This document shows, one piece after another, positions 43,777-53,011 of a DNA stretch of 64,000 nucleotides. The translations under genes were made by a program, and so were the position numbers. A model generated the notes under the pieces. That model was not told the DNA's origin. It saw nothing but the letters and a program-made list of their open reading frames with translations, and searched no databases. The stretch covers positions 682,001-746,000 of the forward strand of contig NZ_JBAJMV010000001.1 of the NCBI RefSeq assembly GCF_036880965.1. The letters run 5' to 3'. The DNA comes from JAUASW01 sp036880965. Its GTDB lineage: Bacteria; Pseudomonadota; Gammaproteobacteria; Burkholderiales; Burkholderiaceae_C. Within the stretch, counting starts at the first letter, position 1; every line of letters starts with the position of its first letter.

Positions 43777-44154
43777 ATGGACTGGTTCTACCCGCAGATG
43801 GTCAAGCTCCACGTCGTGATGGCGTGGGCGAGCATGCTGCTGTTCTGCGGCCGGGGCCTGGCCTATCAGCTGGGTGTGCAATGGGCCAAGGAAGGGCCGA
43901 TCCTGATCCTCGTGTTCGGTGCCAACACGCTGATGATCATCACCGGCCTCAGCCTCTGGGGGTCGCTGTACTACAGCATCCCGCGCGATGGCTGGCTGCT
44001 CGGCAAGCTGATCGCACTCCTGGTCTATTTCGCCTGCGCCCACATTGCCTTCGGCGCTCACCCGCAACGTTCGCTCGGCTACCTTGCTGCGGTGCTGGCG
44101 ATGGCGTATGCAATGGCAGCGGCCTATATGCGCCAAGGCCTGCTGGGTCTCTGA
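43777..44154 (+). CDS. SirB-like small membrane protein
   Basis: A 125-residue inner-membrane protein with four hydrophobic segments (about 10-30, 41-62, 74-92 and 98-118). The start MDWFYPQMVKLHVVMAWASM and spacing match the SirB/YchQ family of uncharacterised membrane proteins. It follows purM by 22 nt and precedes the SRP RNA. Confidence 0.78.
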   Translation: MDWFYPQMVKLHVVMAWASMLLFCGRGLAYQLGVQWAKEGPILILVFGANTLMIITGLSLWGSLYYSIPRDGWLLGKLIALLVYFACAHIAFGAHPQRSLGYLAAVLAMAYAMAAAYMRQGLLGL

Positions 44155-44195
44155 CTTCATGGGGAGGGCCTCGCGGCTCGCATACAATGCGCGCT

Positions 44196-44290
44196 GACGG
44201 GCCTCCTCGCATGGAAGCGCGGCCAACCGGGTCAGGTGGGGAACCAAGCAGCCCTAGCCGTTGTGACCAGTGCCGGGGGTAAGGCTCGTC
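44196..44290 (+). ncRNA. ffs: Signal recognition particle RNA, 4.5S-type
   Basis: About 95 nt with the conserved domain IV hairpin: GGTCAGG, then a tetraloop region GGGGAACC, AAGCAGCC and the returning strand ending GACCAGTGCCGGG. The 5' end GACGGGCCT pairs with AGGCTCGTC at the 3' end (one G-U). A -10-like TACAAT at 44183-44188 lies 7 nt upstream. The RNA binds Ffh and guides membrane-protein insertion. Ends are placed by pairing and may be off by a few bases. Confidence 0.9.
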
Positions 44291-44450
44291 AACCCTCCCT
44301 TCTCTGCTCCCGTCGCTCCTCCCGTCTTTCCTCCCCCTGACTTCCTTCACCGGCGGATGTATCGCTTGGTAAGAGTCGGCCGCGCGCGTCCTCGCATGCG
44401 CATTGGCCCTCGTTGACAGCTCACGTTCACACCCACAACGGAGCCCTCAA

Positions 44451-44627
44451 ATGAAGTCGCGTCGCACCCTGCTGGCCATCACCACGGTCCTGCTCTCCAC
44501 GATCCTGAGTGGCTGCATCGTCTTGCCGGGCGGGCATCACCACCGTCATCGCGACTACGGCGACCACCGCGGTGGCTATCACGGCAGCTACCAGGGCGAC
44601 CGCGACGGCCGTCACGACCGCCGCTGA
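44451..44627 (+). CDS. Small histidine-rich lipoprotein
   Basis: A 58-residue protein: a lipoprotein signal peptide (MKSRRTLLAITTVLLSTILSGC... with lipobox LSGC, C22) followed by about 36 residues rich in His, Gly, Asp and Arg (GGHHHRHRDYGDHRGG). GGAG lies 7 nt before the ATG at 44451. The mature peptide would be an anchored, metal-binding tail. Function is unknown. It ends 10 nt before the convergent kinase gene. Confidence 0.75.
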   Translation: MKSRRTLLAITTVLLSTILSGCIVLPGGHHHRHRDYGDHRGGYHGSYQGDRDGRHDRR

Positions 44628-44637
44628 GGCCAGGCCT

Positions 44638-47058
44638 TCAGCTGGCCTGACGGAAGGCCATCACCGCCTGATTGCGCAGCGTGCGAAGGAGCGAGAGCTC
44701 CTTCTCACCGAGGTCGATGCTGCCGGGCTCGGGCTTGTCGGCATAGATCAGCGCAAACGGCGCGCCCTTCAGCGCCATGGGCAGCAGCAGGAAGCTGCCG
44801 GCCCGCAAGTCCTGCCGATGCCAGACCGGCAGCCGCTCGGCGATATTGGGCAAGGAAGCGTCGGCGATCAAGGTGTCCGCGCCCTTCAGGGCCACCGCGC
44901 TGAACAGGTCGGGCAAGGCCCCGGTCGCCACGCGCAAGGGCACCTTGAACAAGGGCACGACCGCTTCCACGCCCGAGCCCAGGCCAAAGCGGCCGGTCAG
45001 GGTTTCGGTGCGCGCATCCCGCAGGCAGAAGACCACGCGATCAAAGCCGAGGCCGCGATACATGGTCTCGAGCACCATGCGCAGGATCTCGTTGAGCTTG
45101 ACGCTCTCGACCATGGCATCGGTGATGTCCTGGATGCCGGCCGCCAGCACTTGCGCGATCTGCTCGCGCGATTGCGGTTGCTGCAACACCTGCGTGGCCT
45201 CGAAGGTTGCATGCAACTGATGCGGCGAGAGCGAATCGCTGGGCGCTGGCGTCAAGGGCGCCAGCAGCCTCTGCGCCGGTGAATTCTTGGCCGGCAGGAT
45301 GTCCATGGCCACGGCCAGTTGCGACAGCTTCTGGCGCGCCTGATCTGCCGCCTGGTCAAAGGCATCCGCGGTGATGCCCAGCGCGCGTGAATAGCGCTGC
45401 GCCATCGCTCGCACCTTGGCATGCGCCTCGCTCGGGTCGCTCTGCAAGATCACATCGGCCACGTCATTGGCAGCCCGGGCCAGCCAGCGCTGGCGCTCGA
45501 CCGGGTTGTCCATCAGCTTGGCCGGCGGCTCGCCCTCGGGCCGGCGCATGGCGCGCTGCAGGATGTCAGGCAGCCCCCATTGGCGCGCCACGCCCAGACC
45601 CAGTTGCTCGTAGCTCAGGCCCAGCACCTGGGTGGAGGCCAATGCCTCGCTGACCGGCGCCGCCAGGTTCTGCGGCCCGCCCGTCTTGCGCTCGGGCCGC
45701 ACCATGCGGCGCACCTGCTGAGCCTCTTCCGGGAAATAGAACTCGGTCAGCGCGCGGCCCAGGTTCTGGAACATCGCGCACAGAAACGCCTCTTCGCTCT
45801 CGCGCGAATTGGGGCTCAGTTCGCGCGCCAGCGACGCAGCCATCAAAGAGCGCAGGAACTCTTCTCGCAATTGCTGCGCATGGGCCTTGTTCTCCATGCG
45901 CTCCAGCACGATCAGCGACAGCGCCAGGTTGCGGATGCCGCCAAACCCAATGAGCGCCGCTGCGCGCGAGACCGTGGAAATGCTGCCGCCGCCCGCATGA
46001 CTGAAATGCGCGGTGTTGACCATGCGCAGCAGCTTGTGGGTCAGCGCCACGTCCTTGAGGATCTCGTTGGACAGGCTGCCCAGGCTCTCATTCTCGGAAG
46101 CGGTCAGACGCTGGATGCGCATGATCGAATCCGACATCGCCGGGAAGTCACTCTTGTGCCGCATCCGGCGCAGTAGAAATTCCAGCGCCGCGCGGTCGCC
46201 GCCTTCGCTGCCGTCTGCGGCCAGTTGCGCCGTGGGATGCAGCCATTCGGCCAGCGCATCCATCATGGCCTTGGCCGAAGGCCACCGCGCCCGGGCGTCG
46301 CGCGCCAGGCCACGCTGGACGATGGCGCGCAGCTTGTCGTCCACATCGGCGTTCAAGCCGCTCGGCAGCTGCAACTCCTGCTCGGTGACGCGGCGCACCG
46401 CCTTCCAGGGATCGGGGTCGTGGTTCAGGCGCTGGCCTGACACCATCTCGGCCAGCATCACGGCGGCCGCGAACACATCCATCACCGGTGCCGGCGCCTC
46501 GCCACGCGCGGCCTCCGGCGAGATATAGCCCGGCGTACCGACGATGCGCTGCGGCTTGCCGGCATCGCTCACGCGCGCAGCGATGCCGAAGTCCATCACC
46601 CGTGGCCGACCCTTGGCGTCGATCAGGATGTTGCTGGGCTTGAGGTCGCGGTGCACGACGCCGGCCGCATGCGCAGCCAGCAGGCCATCGAGCACGCCCA
46701 GCATCAGCTCCACCGCATCGCGCGCCTTGAGCCGGGGCTTGCCATGCAACTGCTCGGCCAGGGTCAGGCCGGCCACGTACTCGAACACCAGATACGCCTG
46801 GCCCTCCTGCACATCGGCCTCGAACACCGGCACGATGTTGGCGTGGGTCAGGCGGCTGACGGCACGGGCCTCGTGCAGCCATTCGTCCACGCTCGACGGG
46901 TCGGTGCCCGGTCTCAGCAGCTTGAGGGCGACCTCGCGATCCAGGCGCGGGTCATGCGCGAGCCACACCGTTGCCTGCGCACCCTCGCCCAGCCGGCGCA
47001 AGAGTCGGAAGCGGCCGATCTGCGGCGGCAGCGAGGCATTGAAATCGGAGGCAGCCAT
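44638..47058 (-). CDS. Serine/threonine kinase with HDOD and GAF domains
   Basis: An 806-residue cytosolic signalling protein. The N-terminal kinase is intact: GEGAQATV glycine loop (24-31), ATP Lys K46 (VALK), HRDLKPSN (136-143), DFG (156-158) and GTPGYISPEA. An HDOD domain, the output module common in bacterial signalling, spans about 285-480, and a GAF domain occupies about 630-800. The usual reading is that the kinase and a small-molecule-sensing GAF control HDOD output. It follows its pseudokinase partner by 17 nt. Confidence 0.9.
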   Translation of the reverse strand: MAASDFNASLPPQIGRFRLLRRLGEGAQATVWLAHDPRLDREVALKLLRPGTDPSSVDEWLHEARAVSRLTHANIVPVFEADVQEGQAYLVFEYVAGLTLAEQLHGKPRLKARDAVELMLGVLDGLLAAHAAGVVHRDLKPSNILIDAKGRPRVMDFGIAARVSDAGKPQRIVGTPGYISPEAARGEAPAPVMDVFAAAVMLAEMVSGQRLNHDPDPWKAVRRVTEQELQLPSGLNADVDDKLRAIVQRGLARDARARWPSAKAMMDALAEWLHPTAQLAADGSEGGDRAALEFLLRRMRHKSDFPAMSDSIMRIQRLTASENESLGSLSNEILKDVALTHKLLRMVNTAHFSHAGGGSISTVSRAAALIGFGGIRNLALSLIVLERMENKAHAQQLREEFLRSLMAASLARELSPNSRESEEAFLCAMFQNLGRALTEFYFPEEAQQVRRMVRPERKTGGPQNLAAPVSEALASTQVLGLSYEQLGLGVARQWGLPDILQRAMRRPEGEPPAKLMDNPVERQRWLARAANDVADVILQSDPSEAHAKVRAMAQRYSRALGITADAFDQAADQARQKLSQLAVAMDILPAKNSPAQRLLAPLTPAPSDSLSPHQLHATFEATQVLQQPQSREQIAQVLAAGIQDITDAMVESVKLNEILRMVLETMYRGLGFDRVVFCLRDARTETLTGRFGLGSGVEAVVPLFKVPLRVATGALPDLFSAVALKGADTLIADASLPNIAERLPVWHRQDLRAGSFLLLPMALKGAPFALIYADKPEPGSIDLGEKELSLLRTLRNQAVMAFRQAS

Positions 47059-47075
47059 GGTGGATGCCGCCCCGC

Positions 47076-49004
47076 TTAGCGATTGCCCCCGGAGGGCCCC
47101 GCGTCACCGGTGCCACCCAGCTCGCTGGCCGCGACGCGGCTGCGCAATGCGGAGGGGCGCGGCGAGTCCGAAGCATTCGGCGACTCCGCCGTGGCCGCGA
47201 CACGCTGCACCGGCTCGCCGTTGTTGTTCGGTGCCGGCGGCTGCAAGGCCAGCATCACTTCGCGCAGGCCCAGCCCCAGCACGCGGGCATAGCGGCGCGT
47301 GGCCAGCTCGACACCGGCCTTGCGCCGCTCTTCCGGCCCCGCCAGCGCATCGACCAGCTCGTTCGCCAGGCTGCAGGTCAGGCGCAGCAGATCGGCATCG
47401 GTATCGGCCGATCTCACCGGCGCGTCTGGCGACTGGCGCCGGATCATGTGCAGGAGCTCGTCGCCCAAGGACCAATAGCGCGCCACGCCAGCGCCCAGCG
47501 TTTCCAGGTCGGTGCCCAGCACCGCATAGGCCGCCGCTTCCTCAGTCATGCCGGCAGGATTGGGGTTGGCCTCGGTGGGCTCCGGCGGCTGCATCAGCTG
47601 CTTGATCTGCTGAGCGTCATCCGGGAAGTGGTACTGCAGGAGCAGGCGGCCGAGGTTCTGCATCAAGGTGATCAGGTAGACCACCTCGCCGTCGTAGCCG
47701 GCCGGGCGCAAGGCCTGCGCGATCTCGCCGGCACGGCGCACGCGCTGCATCAAGCTGCGCATGCGCGCGGCGTTCTGCTCATTCAGGATGCCAGGCCACT
47801 GCTTCACGGCGCGCGCGGCCTGCTCGACTCCGTTGAGGCCGACCATCGCGATGGCGCGCTGCATGTTGAGCACGGCGCCGTCTCCGGCACCACCCTGCAT
47901 GCGCAAGGCATTGTTGACCCGGCGCAGCATTTCCAGCGACAGGGCCATGTCTTCCAGAATCAGGTTGGACACCGCGCTGGTGTGCGTGGCCTGCATCGAG
48001 CTGGACTGGGCCACATGCAGGAGCTTGCTGCTGGTGCTGGGCAGATGACCCAGGCGCTGGATGCGGTCGATCATGGCAGCCACAGGGCCGCCCTCCTCCT
48101 GAGTGGCGGCCGCGCGCCAGCCTTCCAGCGCGCGCAGGAAGACGCGGGCGCTGTGATAGCGCTGACGCTCCTGCGCCGCCGTGGCGCGATTGGCAATGGC
48201 GCGCAGCGGTGCGGCGATCGGGTGCGGCGTCTCGAAGGGCAGCCGCACCATCTCCTGGCCGCGTGGCTGCATGCGTTGCACCACCTCGTGCAGGTCGGCG
48301 ACATCGAGCACCAGGCGGCCACCCAGGCCGCGATGCAGCAGCAATCCCATGCAGACCACGTCTTCCTCGGCCGCTTCGCGCACGGCACGACGGGTCACGG
48401 CATTGAAGTCCACCGTGCTCGGGAACACCTCCTGCGCCACCTCCAGACCCAGCAGGCGGACATGGCCCGCGGCGTCGATCACCAGGCTGGCGGCTTGCAG
48501 GTCCCGGTGGGCGTGGCCGGCCTCGTGGGCAAAGGCCAGGCCGTCCAGGCCCTGCGCCAGCCAGTGGGCCAGGTCCAGCGGCAGCGGGTTGGCCTGGCGG
48601 GCCAGGCGCTCTTCCAGCGTTTCTCCCAGGGCACGGTCATAGGCCAGGTAGGGCCATTGCTCGACCTGTCCGACCTCCACCACATGGGCCAGGTTGGGGT
48701 GCTGGATGCGCGCGCCGCCCTGGGCCATCTTGAGCCAATGCTCCAGCGCCGCCGGGCTGTTGGGTGCCTGGCGCGGCATGCACAGCATCATTTCCTGGTT
48801 GCTGCGGCTGTCAAACACCAGCCACAGCATGCTGCGCATGCTCTTGTTGAGCAGGGCACGCAATTCAAAGCGGCCAAAACGCCTCAAGGGCGTCGAAGTC
48901 TGGCTGGCATTGCCGGGAGCGCTGGGAATATCGGACACGTCGAAATGGCTTGGAAACAGTTGGTTCGAGTTTGCTCTATTTGAACTGGGGCTGGCAGAGG
49001 GCAA
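47076..49004 (-). CDS. Pseudokinase-HDOD protein, partner of the downstream kinase
   Basis: A 642-residue protein with the same layout as the next gene but a degenerate kinase domain: no glycine loop, no VAIK lysine, HRDLQAAS in place of HRDLKPSN, and LGLEV in place of DFG. The HDOD domain (about 295-480) is well preserved and aligns with its neighbour's (MRRVNNALRM, ALVGLNGVEQAA-type segments). The C-terminus is low complexity. Likely a non-catalytic scaffold or allosteric partner. A shorter N-terminus is possible. Confidence 0.85.
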   Translation of the reverse strand: MPSASPSSNRANSNQLFPSHFDVSDIPSAPGNASQTSTPLRRFGRFELRALLNKSMRSMLWLVFDSRSNQEMMLCMPRQAPNSPAALEHWLKMAQGGARIQHPNLAHVVEVGQVEQWPYLAYDRALGETLEERLARQANPLPLDLAHWLAQGLDGLAFAHEAGHAHRDLQAASLVIDAAGHVRLLGLEVAQEVFPSTVDFNAVTRRAVREAAEEDVVCMGLLLHRGLGGRLVLDVADLHEVVQRMQPRGQEMVRLPFETPHPIAAPLRAIANRATAAQERQRYHSARVFLRALEGWRAAATQEEGGPVAAMIDRIQRLGHLPSTSSKLLHVAQSSSMQATHTSAVSNLILEDMALSLEMLRRVNNALRMQGGAGDGAVLNMQRAIAMVGLNGVEQAARAVKQWPGILNEQNAARMRSLMQRVRRAGEIAQALRPAGYDGEVVYLITLMQNLGRLLLQYHFPDDAQQIKQLMQPPEPTEANPNPAGMTEEAAAYAVLGTDLETLGAGVARYWSLGDELLHMIRRQSPDAPVRSADTDADLLRLTCSLANELVDALAGPEERRKAGVELATRRYARVLGLGLREVMLALQPPAPNNNGEPVQRVAATAESPNASDSPRPSALRSRVAASELGGTGDAGPSGGNR

Positions 49005-49067
49005 TCGACAGAACTGGTCCTGAATTTGCGCCTACTGAGCAGTAGGCCTCAAAGGCAAAGTCTGGAT

Positions 49068-52000
49068 TCAGCTCGTGAGCTGATTCCAGACTTTGTCCAG
49101 CCTTTTGGCGCTCACCGGCTGTGGTGTCCGCAACTCTTGCGCGAACAGGCTCACACGCAATTCCTCCAGCTGCCAGCGGAAATCGGTCATGCGGCCGTCG
49201 ACCTGACCCTTCAACTCGGCCAGGCGGCGCTGGTAGCGCTGTTCCAGGGGGCGCAACTCGGCGAGCAGTTTGCTGTCACGGGCCGGGTCGGCGCGCAGCT
49301 TGTCCAGGCGCACGGCGATTGCCTTCAGATAGCGCGGCAAATGCTGGGCCTGCGCCCAGGGCGTGGCATTGACGAAGTTTTTCGGTATCAGACGCTGCAA
49401 CTGGGCGCTGATGTCCTCAGCCGCCTCCTTGGGCGCGCGGGCGTCCTTCAGCTTGCGCAGCGCGGCCTGGTAGTCAAGCAGGATCTGCAGTGTCAGGCGG
49501 GCCACTTCTTGTGCGATCAGGTTGAGGCGGGCGCGGCCCTCCTCGATGCAGCGCTTGAACGCGAACTCGTCGGCCGGCAGCGGCTCGGCGAGAAAGGCCC
49601 GGTCCAGCGCCACGCCAATGATCTGGTCGCGCAGGTCCTCGGGCGTGCCAAGGCTCATGAAGGCCACGGCCATCTTCTGCAGGTCGGGGATGTTCTTCTC
49701 GAGGTACTTCAGCGGCTCTTTCAGCTGCAAGGCCACCAGGCGACGCAGGCCCAGGCGATGCCGGGCCGCCGCCACCTCGGGCTCGTCGAAGACTTCGATC
49801 TCCACATGCGCACCGCGATCGATCAAGGCCGGGAAACCAATCAAGGTTTGCGGGCCGCGCTTGACTTCCATCAGCTCAGGCAGCTCACCGAAGGTCCAGG
49901 CCGTGTACTGGGCGCTGGCATCCTTGACGGGCGCCTTGGTCGCGGCCACCTCGGCCCGCACGCCGCCCTTGGCCGCTGGCGCAGCGGGTAAGGCAACAGG
50001 CGCAGCCGCCGGCAGCTTCAGCGCGGCCAAGGCCTGGAAGGCCGAGCGCGCCTGCGAGCCCAGCTCGGCTTTCAGTGCCGCGAGGTTGCGGCCCTGGCCC
50101 AGTTGCCGGCCATGCTCGTCGACGACGCGGAAATTCATGAACAGATGCGGCTGCAGTTGCTCCAGCTTGAAGTCGTTCTTCTGGATTGCCAGCTGGGTGC
50201 GCTCCTTCACCGCCTTCAAGAGCATCTCGACCAAGCCGCCCTGCCCGAACGGATTCAACTCGACGAACTCGGCCACAAAGTCCGGCAGCGGCACCAGGCG
50301 CGCGCGCGGCTTCTGGTGCAGGCTCTTGAGCAGCGCCATCACCTTGGCCTCCAGCATGCCGGGCACCAGCCATTCGCAGCGCTCCTCGCTGACCTGGTTC
50401 AAGGCATAGATCGGCACGTTGACGGTCACGCCGTCACGCGCATCGCCCGGCTCGTGCAGATAGCTGACCGAGCAGTCCACGCCGCCCAGGCGCAGTGTCT
50501 TCGGGAAGGCATTGCCCGTGATGCCGGCAGCCTCGTGCCGCATCAACTCTTCGCGGCTGAGCATCAGGAGCTTGTCGTTGGCCTTGCTCGCGTGGCGATA
50601 CCAGCGCTCCAGCGTGGCGCCCGAATGCACGTCGGCCGGCAGTTGCTGGTCGTAGAAGGCGTAGATCAGCTCGTCGTCCACCAGCACGTCCTGGCGGCGC
50701 GACTTGTGTTCCAGCTCCTCGACCTTCTTCACCTGCCGCTGGTTGTGCGCAAGAAAGGGCAGCCGTGTTTCCCACTCGCCGTTGACGAGCGCCTCGCGGA
50801 TGAAGATCTCCCGCGCAGCGGCCGCATCGACATTGCCGAAGTTCACGCGCCGGTTGCTGTAGATGACGATGCCGTAGAGCGTGGCCCGCTCCAGCGCGAT
50901 CACCTCGGCCGCCTTCTTCTCCCAATGCGGTTCCAGCAACTGGGTCTTGATCAGGTGGCCGGCGATGCCCGGCAGCCATTGCGGCTCGATGGCGGCGATG
51001 CCTCGCCCGAACAGCCGCGTGGTGTCCACCAGCTCGGCCGCCACGATCCAGCGGCCCGGCTTCTTGGAAAGGTGCGCACCCGGATGGCGCCAGAACTTGA
51101 TGCCGCGCGCGCCGAGGTACCAGTCGTCGTCATCAGCCTTCAGGCCGATGTTGCCCAGGAGGCCGGCCAGCATCGACAGATGCACCTGCTCGTAGGTGGC
51201 CGGAGCGCCGTTGAGCCGCCAGCCATGCTCGGCCACCACGGTATGCAATTGCGAATGGATGTCACGCCACTCACGCACGCGGCGCGGGCTGACGAAGTTC
51301 TCGCGCAGGAGCTGCTCGTGGCGACGGTTGGAAAGCTTGTGCTCGCCCTGACCTCCGCGCGACTCCTCCAGCCATTTCCACAGTTTCAGATAGCCGTTGA
51401 ATTCGCTCTTCTCGTCGTCGAACTTCTTGTGCTTTTCGTCAGCGGCCTGCTGCTGTTCCATCGGCCGGTCGCGCACGTCCTGGCCGGTGAGCGCGCTGGC
51501 AATGATCAGCACCTCGGTCAGCGCGTCACGCGTACGGGCTTCCAGGATCATGCGGCCCACACGCGGGTCCAGCGGCAGCTTGGCAAGCTCCTTGCCGATG
51601 GCGGTCAGCTCGTTCTGATCATCCACGGCGCCCAGTTCGGCGAGCAACTGGTAGCCGTCGGCAATCGCCTTGCGTGGCGGTGCTTCGATGAAGGGGAACT
51701 CCTCCACCTGACCCAGGTGCAGGGCCTTCATGCGCAGGATCACGCCGGCCAGCGAGGAGCGCAGGATTTCCGGGTCGGTGAAGCGCGGGCGCTCGTTGAA
51801 TTCCTTCTCTTCGTAGAGCCGGATGCAGATACCGTTGGAGACGCGGCCGCAGCGGCCGGCGCGCTGGTTGGCCGCCGCCTGGCTGGTCGGCTCGATCTGC
51901 AGCTGCTCAACCTTGTTGCGATAGCTGTAGCGCTTGACCCGGGCCAGGCCCGGGTCGATCACATAGCGGATGCCGGGCACCGTCAGCGAGGTCTCGGCCA

Positions 52001-52985
52001 CATTGGTGGCCAGCACGATGCGGCGCTGGCCGTGCGGCTCGAAGACCTTGTCCTGCTCCTGCTGCGAAAGCCTTGCAAACAGCGGCAAGACCTCGACACC
52101 CGGCGGGTGGTGCTTGCGCAGCGCCTCGGCCGCCTCGCGGATCTCGCGCTCGCCGGGCAGGAAGACGAGCACATCGCCCGAGCCTTCACGCCACAGTTCA
52201 TCCACCGCATCGGTGATCGCGTTGTTCAGGTCGTACTCGCGCGATTCCTCGAAGGGCCGGTAGCGCTGCTCCACCGGGAAGGTGCGGCCCGAGACCATCA
52301 ACACAGGTGCTGGCCCCTTGGCCGAAGCAAAGTGATTCGCGAAACGGTCCGCGTCGATGGTGGCGGAGGTGACGATCACCTTCAGGTCGGGGCGGCGCGG
52401 CAGCACCTCGCGCAGATAACCGAGCAGGAAGTCGATGTTCAACGAGCGCTCATGGGCCTCGTCGATGATGATTGTGTCGTAGGCCTTCAGCAGTGGGTCG
52501 GTCTGCGTCTCGGCCAGCAGGATGCCGTCGGTCATCAGCTTGACCGAAGCGCCCGGCTGCAGCCGGTCCTGGAAGCGCACCTTGTAGCCGACGATTTCGC
52601 CGAGCGGCGTCTTCAGCTCCTCGGCAATGCGCTTGGCCACGCTGGACGCGGCAATCCGCCGCGGCTGCGTGTGGCCGATCAGCTTGCCGGTATTGGCGCG
52701 ACCGCGCCCCAGGGCCAGCGCGATCTTGGGCAGTTGCGTGGTCTTGCCCGAGCCCGTCTCGCCGCAGACGATGACGACCTGGTGCTCAGAGATCGCCCGC
52801 GCGATTTCCTCGCGCCGGCTGGAGACCGGCAGCGAATCGGGGAATGTGATGGGAGGCAGCGGGTTGGCCTGGATAGGCTGGCGCCGCGGAGCCGCCGCGG
52901 GGGCCTTGGCCGCTGCGGATGTGGGAGCTGTCTTTTCTTTCACGAGGCGCGGATTATCCGCGCCCCGCCGTGTCTGGCTGGCCAT
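49068..52985 (-). CDS. hrpA: ATP-dependent RNA helicase HrpA
   Basis: A 1305-residue DEAH-box helicase, near the ~1300 of E. coli HrpA, which rescues stalled ribosomes. Motif I is CGETGSGKTTQ, motif II is IIDEAHERS, motif III VTSATID and motif VI QRAGRCGR. The long C-terminal region with DUF3418 features is complete. The ATG at 52985 has no Shine-Dalgarno; a GTG at 52943 is an alternative, and then a 19-nt palindrome (52946-52964) would lie just upstream rather than inside the gene. Confidence 0.95.
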   Translation of the reverse strand: MASQTRRGADNPRLVKEKTAPTSAAAKAPAAAPRRQPIQANPLPPITFPDSLPVSSRREEIARAISEHQVVIVCGETGSGKTTQLPKIALALGRGRANTGKLIGHTQPRRIAASSVAKRIAEELKTPLGEIVGYKVRFQDRLQPGASVKLMTDGILLAETQTDPLLKAYDTIIIDEAHERSLNIDFLLGYLREVLPRRPDLKVIVTSATIDADRFANHFASAKGPAPVLMVSGRTFPVEQRYRPFEESREYDLNNAITDAVDELWREGSGDVLVFLPGEREIREAAEALRKHHPPGVEVLPLFARLSQQEQDKVFEPHGQRRIVLATNVAETSLTVPGIRYVIDPGLARVKRYSYRNKVEQLQIEPTSQAAANQRAGRCGRVSNGICIRLYEEKEFNERPRFTDPEILRSSLAGVILRMKALHLGQVEEFPFIEAPPRKAIADGYQLLAELGAVDDQNELTAIGKELAKLPLDPRVGRMILEARTRDALTEVLIIASALTGQDVRDRPMEQQQAADEKHKKFDDEKSEFNGYLKLWKWLEESRGGQGEHKLSNRRHEQLLRENFVSPRRVREWRDIHSQLHTVVAEHGWRLNGAPATYEQVHLSMLAGLLGNIGLKADDDDWYLGARGIKFWRHPGAHLSKKPGRWIVAAELVDTTRLFGRGIAAIEPQWLPGIAGHLIKTQLLEPHWEKKAAEVIALERATLYGIVIYSNRRVNFGNVDAAAAREIFIREALVNGEWETRLPFLAHNQRQVKKVEELEHKSRRQDVLVDDELIYAFYDQQLPADVHSGATLERWYRHASKANDKLLMLSREELMRHEAAGITGNAFPKTLRLGGVDCSVSYLHEPGDARDGVTVNVPIYALNQVSEERCEWLVPGMLEAKVMALLKSLHQKPRARLVPLPDFVAEFVELNPFGQGGLVEMLLKAVKERTQLAIQKNDFKLEQLQPHLFMNFRVVDEHGRQLGQGRNLAALKAELGSQARSAFQALAALKLPAAAPVALPAAPAAKGGVRAEVAATKAPVKDASAQYTAWTFGELPELMEVKRGPQTLIGFPALIDRGAHVEIEVFDEPEVAAARHRLGLRRLVALQLKEPLKYLEKNIPDLQKMAVAFMSLGTPEDLRDQIIGVALDRAFLAEPLPADEFAFKRCIEEGRARLNLIAQEVARLTLQILLDYQAALRKLKDARAPKEAAEDISAQLQRLIPKNFVNATPWAQAQHLPRYLKAIAVRLDKLRADPARDSKLLAELRPLEQRYQRRLAELKGQVDGRMTDFRWQLEELRVSLFAQELRTPQPVSAKRLDKVWNQLTS
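52946..52964. promoter_or_regulatory. Perfect 19-nt palindrome between hrpA and argA
   Basis: Nine-base arms (52946-52954 and 52956-52964) are perfectly complementary around one central base. It contains GGATAATCC on the hrpA strand, which also resembles a -10. It is a candidate operator or RNA hairpin at the 5' end of hrpA, about 50 bp from the argA start. Confidence 0.55.
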
Positions 52986-53011
52986 GGCACACGCTGCGGC
53001 ACAATTCGCAC

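Noticed and set aside
44291..44450. Promoter TTGACA near 44413 for the His-rich lipoprotein
   Set aside because: No acceptable -10 at 16-18 bp spacing (CACAAC only), so it was not listed.
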